Both the position numbers and the translations under genes were made by a program. From Hermodarchaeum sp048885185 (GTDB taxonomy: Archaea > Asgardarchaeota > Hermodarchaeia > Hermodarchaeales > Hermodarchaeaceae), in NCBI GenBank assembly GCA_048885185.1, contig JBHLQC010000044.1, positions 1 through 10,292 on the forward strand: a DNA stretch of 10,292 nt. Direction: 5' to 3'. Position 1 is the first letter of the stretch; the number at the start of each line of letters is the position of its first letter. A model generated the notes under the pieces. The model searched no databases. It was not told where the DNA came from and worked only from the letters and a program-made list of their open reading frames with translations. This document shows, in pieces, positions 1-7,036 of this stretch.

Positions 1-261
1 GATAATCATAATTAGTGCGAGAATGCCAACTACGACAACAAGAAAATCTGCTGCGACAGGAAAACTGAAAAACATAATCCACCAGACGATTTCCTGAGCT
101 ACAACTACAATTGAAGCACCAATGAAGGAGTCTCTCAAAGTGACTATTTCTCCCCCCATAATTCGGCCAGAGAAAAATATCGCGAGTGTCAGAGCAAAAA
201 ATCTGATAAGAAAAGCTGCGATGGTTCCTGCCACGAAGAAAAGAATTGGTGCAATTTGCAT
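1..261 (-). CDS. Partial multi-pass membrane protein, unknown family
   Basis: An open frame of 87 codons reads leftwards from an ATG at 261 and leaves the window without a stop, so only the N-terminal part is visible. A GAGGAG Shine-Dalgarno sequence (complement of 270-275) sits 8 nt before the ATG and supports this start. The product is very hydrophobic. A first membrane segment spans about residues 4-30, a second about 47-70, and a third about 71-87 up to the edge. A short polar stretch near residues 31-46 (SGRIMGGEIVTLRD) separates the first two. There is no obvious signal peptide or catalytic motif and I do not recognise the family. It is divergent from the resection operon, so its promoter lies in 262-436. 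That it is a real gene is fairly sure; its function is open. Confidence 0.72.
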   Translation of the reverse strand, partial: MQIAPILFFVAGTIAAFLIRFFALTLAIFFSGRIMGGEIVTLRDSFIGASIVVVAQEIVWWIMFFSFPVAADFLVVVVGILALIMII

Positions 262-436
262 TACCTAATCTCCTCACAATCTAATAGTAAAATCATAGGA
301 TGCTGGTTACCCAAAAAACTTCTCTTCCTTGTGTTTGCTATTAATTTGCATTCTCTTGGCTCAACCTTTTTTTAATTTTACTTATCGAATTGTGTGAGTT
401 AGGTTTAAAGGGGCTAGACTTGGTCTGTGACATAGA
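262..436. other. Divergent intergenic region
   Basis: About 175 nt lie between the leftward membrane-protein gene and the rightward nurA operon. The region must hold promoters for both directions. It contains a T-rich tract around 366-382 and a good TATA-like box for the rightward operon (404-409). I could not pick a convincing TATA box for the leftward gene. I see no RNA gene, no long repeat and no further coding potential here. Confidence 0.6.
401..411 (+). promoter_or_regulatory. Archaeal TATA box of the nurA operon
   Basis: The sequence AGGTTTAAAGG contains a TTTAAA box at 404-409. With the usual archaeal spacing of about 25 nt, transcription would begin near 431-434. That is just before the TTG at 437 and about 20 nt before the ATG at 455. 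Nearly the same string, AGGTTTAAAAGG, occurs before the hydrolase gene at the other end of the window (9958-9969). The distance and the recurrence are the only evidence. Confidence 0.5.
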
Positions 437-1792
437 TTGTTGGGCGATGGTCGTATGCCAAATTTTCTAGATTTATTCCTCAATGAACTGCAGGAAAAAC
501 GAGAGGTTTTCCGTCGGAGGCTAACCGGTGAAGAGTCCACCGAGTTAGATGGAATTCTGAAGGCTGAGTTTCAAAAGGAATGGCGGAAGCTTCCTGACGC
601 CCAAAAGCAAGACCTTCGTGTTATCGCTGTGGATAGTGGGCGTTCAACACGAGAGTATGCTCCGGGGGCTTTCATGTATATCTGTCGGGCTAGCGCGTAC
701 ACCTCTTGGGGGAAATCACATCGCAAAGTGACTTCTAATGCACATATGATTGCCTCTCCTCGTGAACAACTCGTTGACCTTGTGAGCTTACGATCCGAAC
801 ACATTGAACATCAAGTCGCTCTTGAGGCTGTCCAATCCGCATCAGATGTCGATTTAGTACTTTTGGATGGCTCCTTGTATGGACGAATTACCCATGTGCC
901 AATTGCATTCAACTATGTTGGAGAGCGTGAGCTCTATCTACGCTATATGCAGACCTTTATTCAACTTCTCGAGGAGTGTCGAAAACGGAAAATCTTGATA
1001 CTAGGAATTAGTAAAGATTCGGTAGCCCGTCATCTTACTCGGCTCCTCCTTGATTCGGTAAGGGACAAAGTTTTGCATGATTTGGAAAAAGTACTGTCTT
1101 CTGAAGATTTCAGTCAGGTTGCCCAATCGCTAGAGGTTGAGAAAAAGCCAGCTATAGCCGCTATCCGATTTCTTCGAGAATTACCCTTGAGTGAAAGCCA
1201 ACACGAGCTGATTTGGGATCTGCTTTATGAGCTTCGCCGACCGCGACCAGATTTTGCGCTTATTCATGCTTGGGGAGAAACAGCGGGATACACAACTCCG
1301 ATTGAACCCTACCCGGACGTTCCCTTGTTCAAATACGAGTCCAAGAATCCCGCGGATTATGTTCGACGCCGTTTTGCTAATGTTTATGCTGATTATCAGA
1401 GTGATGAGGATTTTGAAAAATGGGCAGTACCCGTGATGAAAGATACTTTCCAGCTTCCTACATTTGTAACTGTTTGCGCAAAACTTGCGCATAATGATAC
1501 ACCTATGCGCATAGATATGCCTGCCTTTAATGTTGGATTACCAACACGCCTTTCACAGGTGTCAGCATCACGAATGCTTGATCCACCACCTAGTCGTGTG
1601 CAAACAATCTTAGAGACACTTCTTGGAGAGTATGGTGGTCCAGAGTTGTATAATGTATTCTTGGTGCACGCCGATCGAGAAGCACGATTACCTCTAAAGG
1701 ATGTAACAACACTTTATGAACCTCTAGTTGAAAAGGAATTGAAAATATCGTTAATTCCCAGACGTAGAGAAAGGAGGTTAAGACATGGCTAA
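437..1792 (+). CDS. nurA: NurA 5'-3' nuclease
   Basis: NurA is the nuclease that works with the HerA translocase to resect double-strand breaks in archaea. The 451-residue product shows the NurA pattern. A first acidic motif has Asp66 (IAVDSG) and a second has Asp144 (LLDGSLYGR). These are followed by ISKDS with Lys193 and a late conserved-type His411 (FLVHADRE). In this RNase H-like nuclease family such acidic and lysine residues bind the manganese ions. The frame can start at TTG 437 or at ATG 455 (codon 7). I think ATG 455 is at least as likely, because the predicted transcription start is near 431-434 and neither start has a strong Shine-Dalgarno sequence. The gene heads the operon and its last 8 nt overlap herA, which fits translational coupling and a 1:1 complex. 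Identity is confident from motifs plus neighbours; the exact start is not. Confidence 0.88.
   Translation: MLGDGRMPNFLDLFLNELQEKREVFRRRLTGEESTELDGILKAEFQKEWRKLPDAQKQDLRVIAVDSGRSTREYAPGAFMYICRASAYTSWGKSHRKVTSNAHMIASPREQLVDLVSLRSEHIEHQVALEAVQSASDVDLVLLDGSLYGRITHVPIAFNYVGERELYLRYMQTFIQLLEECRKRKILILGISKDSVARHLTRLLLDSVRDKVLHDLEKVLSSEDFSQVAQSLEVEKKPAIAAIRFLRELPLSESQHELIWDLLYELRRPRPDFALIHAWGETAGYTTPIEPYPDVPLFKYESKNPADYVRRRFANVYADYQSDEDFEKWAVPVMKDTFQLPTFVTVCAKLAHNDTPMRIDMPAFNVGLPTRLSQVSASRMLDPPPSRVQTILETLLGEYGGPELYNVFLVHADREARLPLKDVTTLYEPLVEKELKISLIPRRRERRLRHG
1771..1778 (+). promoter_or_regulatory. Strong ribosome binding site of herA inside nurA
   Basis: AAGGAGGT lies within the last codons of nurA, 6 nt before the herA ATG at 1785. 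It is a near-perfect anti-16S match and fixes the herA start. Together with the 8-nt overlap of the two genes it points to coupled but independently strong initiation of herA. Confidence 0.75.
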
Positions 1793-3416
1793 AGGACAAA
1801 ACGAAGAACCCGTCGGATTCATTGTCGAAGAAGCCCATGCTACAGAATTTCTGTTTGCTAGTGATCGAAAACGGTATCCACCCAAGTTTGAATATCTCAC
1901 AGTTAATTCGGAAGAGCTCGTGGATGGAGTTCTAAAACCAGTTGAGGTCCTCGCCCAAGTAGAAAGAATTACTTCGCAAAGCCTTGCCCTTCGACGTAAT
2001 TTAGATATAGAGGCAATTTATCGCATCAAAGATGCTGGCATTGATGATGTTAAGACCTGGGGAATTGCTCGTGTCCTAGGTTTCCTGGCGCCCTCCAAGA
2101 AAGGACATCCTCCCCAGATACTATTGCCTCGACGAGCGGTAACTCCCGGGAATCCCATCTACATTGCCCCTGACCATCTTTTGGCGAAATTCTACGAATA
2201 CCCACAAGATGCCAGTGTTTATGTTGGAAATCTCATCTCCCGTCCACAAATTCCTGTTCATCTTCGCATAAATGGCTTCAGACGGCATGTTGCAATTCTT
2301 GCACAAACTGGGGCAGGTAAGAGCTATCTCACGGGTGTGCTAATTGAAGAACTCATGGAGCGTGGAGCTACTGTCATCATTATTGACCCACACGCAGACT
2401 ATGTCTTTCTTAGCCAGACAGAGAAGGGTGATAAACACAGGTTCTCAAATCGTGTAACAGTGTTTCAAAATCCAGAAAGTACAGGGCGTTATAGCAAGAA
2501 AGATATTGGTCTCGTCGAACCATACACGGTACGTTTGGCTGATCTAGATTTTGAAGAATTATGTTCAATTTGTGGAATTGGTGGTCAGTACACTAACATT
2601 CGAGCAGGTCTAACCACGGCTCTTCAACAGCTAAAGGATCGGGATGTTGTCTACCTTACTGAAGACATTGAAAATGAATTACACGCAGTAGCGAATATCG
2701 AAGGGTTGGATAAATCCATTAAATTGGGTGCTCTTAATGCAGTAAAATATATCAAGCGCCTAAGACGGCTCCGAGTGTTTTCCCGGAGTGGTGTACCCAT
2801 TACCAACATCATCAAACCATATCATGCGTCCGTCATTGATCTTTCAGGGTTAGGAAATCTTAGTACTGACTACATCGTTAGCCGTTTGTTAAAAGATACA
2901 TTTGATGCTGTTGCGTCTGGTGATTTTCCCTATCCGGTTTTTGCTGTTGTCGAAGAAGCCCACACTTTTGTACCCCCTGAAATTCGAACCTATTCTGAAA
3001 CCATTATCCGGCGTATTGCCCAAGAGGGTCGAAAGTTTGGAGTATTTTTACTCCTTATTAGCCAACGACCAGGACGAATTCACCCTGATAGTCTAAGCCA
3101 ATGTAACAGCCAAATCGTTTTAAAAATCACAAATCCGCGTGATCAAACTGCAATCGAACAATCGTCAGAACGGTTAAGCGCGGATCTCATCAACGACCTA
3201 CCTGGATTAAACGTCGGTGAAGCCGTATGCGTGGGTGATATTACACGTACTCCCGTGATGATTAAGGTTCGACCACGAATAACACGAGAAGGTGGAGCCG
3301 ACATTGATGTGGTTTCACGACTCAAAAAAGCCCGAAAAGCTGCAGGTATAGACCAAAGACTTGCTGAAGAAAAACAGCAAGAAAAGAAACTCAAAGGAGC
3401 ATTCTCTGAGGTTTGA
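1785..3416 (+). CDS. herA: HerA hexameric DNA translocase
   Basis: HerA is a FtsK-like ATPase that forms a hexamer, pumps double-stranded DNA and drives NurA. The 543-residue product has the expected order. An N-terminal HAS-barrel begins with GFIVEEAHATEFLFAS (residues 11-26) and is the part that contacts NurA in known complexes. Walker A is AQTGAGKS (173-180, Lys179). IIIDPHADY follows near 200. Walker B is FAVVEEAH with Glu390 and Glu391. The SQRP segment (426-429) with Arg428 is typical of the family. The tail carries LPGLNVGEAVCVG and ends in a basic, lysine-rich stretch. Length is normal for archaeal HerA and no key residue is missing. It overlaps nurA by 8 nt and is followed by mre11 after 6 nt. 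This is the most secure identification in the window. Confidence 0.95.
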   Translation: MAKGQNEEPVGFIVEEAHATEFLFASDRKRYPPKFEYLTVNSEELVDGVLKPVEVLAQVERITSQSLALRRNLDIEAIYRIKDAGIDDVKTWGIARVLGFLAPSKKGHPPQILLPRRAVTPGNPIYIAPDHLLAKFYEYPQDASVYVGNLISRPQIPVHLRINGFRRHVAILAQTGAGKSYLTGVLIEELMERGATVIIIDPHADYVFLSQTEKGDKHRFSNRVTVFQNPESTGRYSKKDIGLVEPYTVRLADLDFEELCSICGIGGQYTNIRAGLTTALQQLKDRDVVYLTEDIENELHAVANIEGLDKSIKLGALNAVKYIKRLRRLRVFSRSGVPITNIIKPYHASVIDLSGLGNLSTDYIVSRLLKDTFDAVASGDFPYPVFAVVEEAHTFVPPEIRTYSETIIRRIAQEGRKFGVFLLLISQRPGRIHPDSLSQCNSQIVLKITNPRDQTAIEQSSERLSADLINDLPGLNVGEAVCVGDITRTPVMIKVRPRITREGGADIDVVSRLKKARKAAGIDQRLAEEKQQEKKLKGAFSEV

Positions 3417-3422
3417 TCATAC

Positions 3423-4586
3423 GTGCCAATCACTATCCTCCACACATCCGACTCTCACTTGGACATCCCAGCCGTTAAATTTCAAGCTCGACGCTATGAG
3501 CGAAAAAAAGATTTCATGAACTCGTTCGACACCGTAATTGAGTACGCGCTAGAAAAGAAACCGGACCTCTTTCTCCATTCCGGTGATCTCTTTGATGGTC
3601 TAAACCCACGAAATCCTGTTCGGGCTCGTGTGATGGACGCCTTCCGCAAACTCCACGAAAAGAACATCCCCATTTACATTATTAGCGGAAACCATGATGT
3701 CCCTCGGGCCCGACGCCATGGAGTAGCTCCCCTCCTGGAATACGCTAGAACCGGCTTTGTCACTTTCTTTCAAGACTGGGAAACCATACAATCTAAAACT
3801 ATCGAACTAAAAAACCTGGAAATCGAGATCTCAGGCATCTCGTTTAATCCCACCCTATTACCCTCTGAAGATCCACTTAGCCAGTTATCGATTCCAGGAA
3901 AAGGTGATGTAAACCTCCTTCTTGCTCACTATAACGTGGAGGGGCTTCGTGGAACATACCCTCATGAACCCGATATTATGCTCAAATCAATTCCGAAAAG
4001 CCTCACGTATCTTGCTGCAGGACATAATCACGAATTCCAGAAACAAAAAGTGGGCAACACAACTATTTGTACCCCCGGTAGCACTGAACATGTTACCTTT
4101 GCAGAAGAAGGGCAAAAGAAAGGCTTCGTCTGGCTCGAATTAGACGGCGATGGTGTTCAGAATTTAAAATTCGTTCCTATTGACACACGCCCAATGCAAA
4201 CTATTGAAATGACAATCCCCAAAGACGCAAACATCAACCAAATGCTCATCAAAGAAATTACTCGTCTGCGAAACCCACAACTTATTCTTCGATTTCGCTT
4301 GAAAGGCATGATGACCATTAAATCTGCAGAGAAATACCGTCGCGCTGAAGTTGTACGCCATGGATTTGCCAAATGTTTCTCCACAGAAATCATTGACGAA
4401 TTAGAATACGTTAGTCCTGAACCTGACCTTCTAGCACCTGAATCGGAACTCAAACCACCAATCACTGAATACCAAGATTATCTTAATGCCCGAATAAAAC
4501 AGGAGAAGGACTCAGAAAAGAAGAAACAGTTACAACAGGCTTTAGAACGAGGTCTCGGGCTCCTCGAAGAATTGGGAGGCTGGTAG
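3423..4586 (+). CDS. mre11: Mre11-like nuclease (SbcD/YhaO type features)
   Basis: This is a calcineurin-like phosphoesterase, the nuclease partner of Rad50 in break processing. Visible metal-binding residues are Asp10 and His12 (SDSHLD), Asp55 (SGDLFD), Asn90, His91 and Asp92 (GNHD), His169 (LLAHYN), and His201 and His203 (GHNH). The active site therefore looks complete. The position of the extra histidine in GDLFH of Pyrococcus Mre11 is Asp58 here, as in bacterial SbcD. Residues from about 250 form the capping and helical Rad50-binding part, ending in a charged helix. At 387 residues it is a little shorter than Pyrococcus Mre11. Translation starts at a GTG at 3423, 6 nt after herA, with GAGG at 3408-3411. 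rad50 begins 4 nt after its stop, so the pair is almost certainly co-translated. Confidence 0.9.
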   Translation: MPITILHTSDSHLDIPAVKFQARRYERKKDFMNSFDTVIEYALEKKPDLFLHSGDLFDGLNPRNPVRARVMDAFRKLHEKNIPIYIISGNHDVPRARRHGVAPLLEYARTGFVTFFQDWETIQSKTIELKNLEIEISGISFNPTLLPSEDPLSQLSIPGKGDVNLLLAHYNVEGLRGTYPHEPDIMLKSIPKSLTYLAAGHNHEFQKQKVGNTTICTPGSTEHVTFAEEGQKKGFVWLELDGDGVQNLKFVPIDTRPMQTIEMTIPKDANINQMLIKEITRLRNPQLILRFRLKGMMTIKSAEKYRRAEVVRHGFAKCFSTEIIDELEYVSPEPDLLAPESELKPPITEYQDYLNARIKQEKDSEKKKQLQQALERGLGLLEELGGW

Positions 4587-4590
4587 GGAA

Positions 4591-6957
4591 ATGGTCGTTC
4601 TCCGTCAACTCGAAACCCGGGATTTCAAACATCTAGATGTTGACATGACCTTCCCCCACGGTATTCTAGCCATTAGTGGACCCAATGAATCTGGTAAATC
4701 ATCCATCTTTGAAGCGATCCTCTTTGCTTTCTTCGGAAAAACCCACAAAGCACCTTTGGGGCAGAAGGATCGCCTGATCAACTATGATGCAGAGCAGCTT
4801 TATGTCCGCCTTAATTTCGAAATAGAAAACACCCACTACCGGATTACCCGAACAATTCACCGAAAACGACCCAGCACTGCTCAACTTCATAAACTCTCTC
4901 CATCAGGTCAAGCCTCCTTACTAGCTACTGGTGTCAAAAATGTAGATCAGGAAGTCAATAGTCTTCTCAATGGAATTGACTTGAGTGATTTACTCGCCAG
5001 TAACATTGTACTCCAGAAAGACCTAGATCGCTTAGCTCAAATGGCTAAGATGGATCGACGCCACGTTATCAATGCTATGATGGGACGAGAATGCTTTACA
5101 CGTGTTGACGATAAGCTCACAAACGAATTACGACCCCTAAGGAAAGCGATAGAGCCAGAACGCCAAGCACTCGAACAATTACACCGTCGCAAAGAAGACT
5201 TCCTTGAGCACACCAAAGAATATGAAACCAAACAGAAAGCTTTGGCCCAAATCGAAAAACAGCTCAAGCAAACAAGTCAGGTTTTCGCTCAGACCGAGAA
5301 GAGTTACAACGCGGTGAAGGCGTTCAAAACGGTCAAAGATGAACAAGAAAATTTACAACAACAAATTCAATTCCGAAAAGAAACCCAAAAGCGACTGAAG
5401 AAACAACTGGGAAGCCTTGGAAAACTCAAGTCCCAACAAAAGAAACTCCTCACTCAACAGAAACAAACGGACTATCTCACAAAAGACGAAAAGAACTTCA
5501 AAACCCTACTAACCATCACAGAAAAACTAAGAACAACCACTGACGAACAACAAATGACGACAGAAAACATCGACCGGTTGAAGGGCCAAGTCGATGAGCT
5601 AGCCCCTCTAAAAGATGTCGCCACTGAGTATGAGCAAGTTAAGGCAAAACGTTTAGACGCAGAGACTAATCAACGACGCCTCTTTTCACCATGGCTCTAT
5701 ATTCCTTCAATTGGCCTTTTGTCAGCAGGACTTAGTGCGATTTTCTTCAATATCATAATCGGCACTGTTTTCCTCCTTGCATCTCTTCCCTTCTTGGGCT
5801 ATTTAGCTAAAACATACATTTCCTACAGTCGAGTAGGACCACAACTTGATGAACTAAGAAAGCGTGAAGAAGAACTCAATGAGCAAATGGTTCAATATCA
5901 CGCGAAACTAACTTATGAAGACCAACTCCAAGAACACATCGACCGAAATAAAGTACTCACAGATCAAATTTCAAAATTATCTGAACAAGTTCACGAACAA
6001 CTTGGTACTCTCTCTGCACCTGTTTTGGAAGGAATTAGTATACCTGAGAAATCTAATACATCTGCTCTTCAAAACACCGTAAAAGAAACCGAGCAGAGAT
6101 TTATGGAACTCAAAGCCAGTCAAAAGACAATAACTGACCAACTGCAAAGCATCGAAGAGCAATTAGCAGAAATCGAAGCTGTTGAGGACGATCTTACCCA
6201 AACTGAAACAGACATCAGTACACTACTGGAACAGCTTACGGCCCTCACATTCCCAGAGCTTCCAGAAGAAATCGGAGAATATTCAGAGAAACTATATGAA
6301 GACTTGGACAGGCAAATCAGAACAATCGGCGAAGAAAAGGCAACTTTACAAGCAAATCGAAAAAACACCAAAGACCGTCTTGATGAGTTATCTGCTCTTC
6401 TGAAACAAAATGAAGGAATTGTGGAAGAGTTCACGAAAAAAGAACGCGAGGTTACAAAACTAAACGACAATATCAAAGTCGGACAACTTACGATTGAATT
6501 AATCCGCGAAGTGGCCGAACGTGGTCGTGAACAAGTCCGTCCGAGAGTAGTTTACGTCATGGAACGGTTATTGGCAGCCATTACGGATGGAAAATATCGG
6601 TTTCCCAAACTTTCCGAGGACTACAGTCTCAAGGTGTATTCAGCTGAAGCGGGAGAATACGTAGGTGCTAATCTCTACAGTGGTGGTACCGAAGATCAAT
6701 TTCTCCTAGCGCTTCGATTGGGTTTTGCCATCGCACTTCTTCCCCAAGGTCGGGGTGCAACACCTCAGTTTCTTCTTCTTGACGAGCCATTTGGCGGCTC
6801 TGATATTCAACGCCGTGATAACATCATTCGCCTCCTCCAAGATGAATTATCAAAGACCTTCCAACAAATTATCGTGGTTAGCCATCAGTCCGCTGTATTA
6901 TCGGCGTCTGAACATCAGTTCCGGATGGTCAATGGACGACTTATCCATTCGGAGTAG
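4591..6957 (+). CDS. rad50: Rad50-like SMC ATPase with membrane hairpin instead of zinc hook
   Basis: This is the ABC/SMC-type ATPase of the Mre11-Rad50 complex, which clamps DNA and gates the nuclease. Walker A is GPNESGKS (30-37). The Q-loop glutamine is Gln142 (IVLQKDL). The signature is YSGGTEDQ (696-703), Walker B is FLLLDE (727-732), the D-loop is GGSD (735-738) and the switch histidine is His765 (VVSHQ). Charged, Gln/Lys-rich coiled-coil arms run about 150-362 and 412-655. At the midpoint, where Rad50 normally has a CxxC zinc hook, residues 367-407 are hydrophobic and form a probable transmembrane hairpin. The only cysteine in the protein is Cys168, in the head region. Length (788) is somewhat below Pyrococcus Rad50. 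GPNESGKSS and SGGTEDQ resemble YhaN-type ATPases. The start ATG at 4591 has GGGAGG at 4574-4579. That this is the Rad50 partner is clear from position; membrane tethering is inferred. Confidence 0.9.
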   Translation: MVVLRQLETRDFKHLDVDMTFPHGILAISGPNESGKSSIFEAILFAFFGKTHKAPLGQKDRLINYDAEQLYVRLNFEIENTHYRITRTIHRKRPSTAQLHKLSPSGQASLLATGVKNVDQEVNSLLNGIDLSDLLASNIVLQKDLDRLAQMAKMDRRHVINAMMGRECFTRVDDKLTNELRPLRKAIEPERQALEQLHRRKEDFLEHTKEYETKQKALAQIEKQLKQTSQVFAQTEKSYNAVKAFKTVKDEQENLQQQIQFRKETQKRLKKQLGSLGKLKSQQKKLLTQQKQTDYLTKDEKNFKTLLTITEKLRTTTDEQQMTTENIDRLKGQVDELAPLKDVATEYEQVKAKRLDAETNQRRLFSPWLYIPSIGLLSAGLSAIFFNIIIGTVFLLASLPFLGYLAKTYISYSRVGPQLDELRKREEELNEQMVQYHAKLTYEDQLQEHIDRNKVLTDQISKLSEQVHEQLGTLSAPVLEGISIPEKSNTSALQNTVKETEQRFMELKASQKTITDQLQSIEEQLAEIEAVEDDLTQTETDISTLLEQLTALTFPELPEEIGEYSEKLYEDLDRQIRTIGEEKATLQANRKNTKDRLDELSALLKQNEGIVEEFTKKEREVTKLNDNIKVGQLTIELIREVAERGREQVRPRVVYVMERLLAAITDGKYRFPKLSEDYSLKVYSAEAGEYVGANLYSGGTEDQFLLALRLGFAIALLPQGRGATPQFLLLDEPFGGSDIQRRDNIIRLLQDELSKTFQQIIVVSHQSAVLSASEHQFRMVNGRLIHSE
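5689..5811 (+). other. Predicted transmembrane hairpin at the coiled-coil apex of Rad50
   Basis: Codons 367-407 of rad50 encode two hydrophobic stretches, about 367-386 (starts PWLYIPSIG) and 388-407 (starts IIIGTVFLL). They are joined at Asn387 with almost no polar loop. No charged residue occurs between Pro367 and Ala406. The flanks are basic on both sides (Arg362 and Arg363 before; Lys407 and Arg414 after), which by the positive-inside rule puts both coiled-coil arms in the cytoplasm. The segment lies almost exactly at the centre of the 788-residue chain, the place of the zinc hook. The frame is uninterrupted on both sides, so it is not a frameshift artefact. Confidence 0.82.
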
Positions 6958-7036
6958 GAGTTGCCTTTATTTGACCCAAAAGTAGATAATTCCATGTTGG
7001 TATGCTATTCACGGGCATTGATGCCGGGGACTTACT

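Noticed and set aside
1181..1492. 103-codon leftward open frame opposite nurA
   Set aside because: It lies fully inside nurA, has no recognisable motif and no ribosome site; nurA motifs continue across it.
5689..5811. Hydrophobic segment as a frameshift or assembly artefact, or two fused genes
   Set aside because: The coiled-coil pattern continues in the same frame on both sides with no stop, and the head halves before and after belong to one ATPase.
6120..6476. 118-codon leftward open frame opposite rad50
   Set aside because: Its serine-rich, low-complexity product is the mirror of the Glu/Leu/Lys-rich coiled coil, and rad50 is clearly the coding frame.
6958..7036. Terminator after rad50
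   Set aside because: Only a short T-rich stretch (CCTTTATTT) is present and no stable hairpin, so I could not support a terminator.
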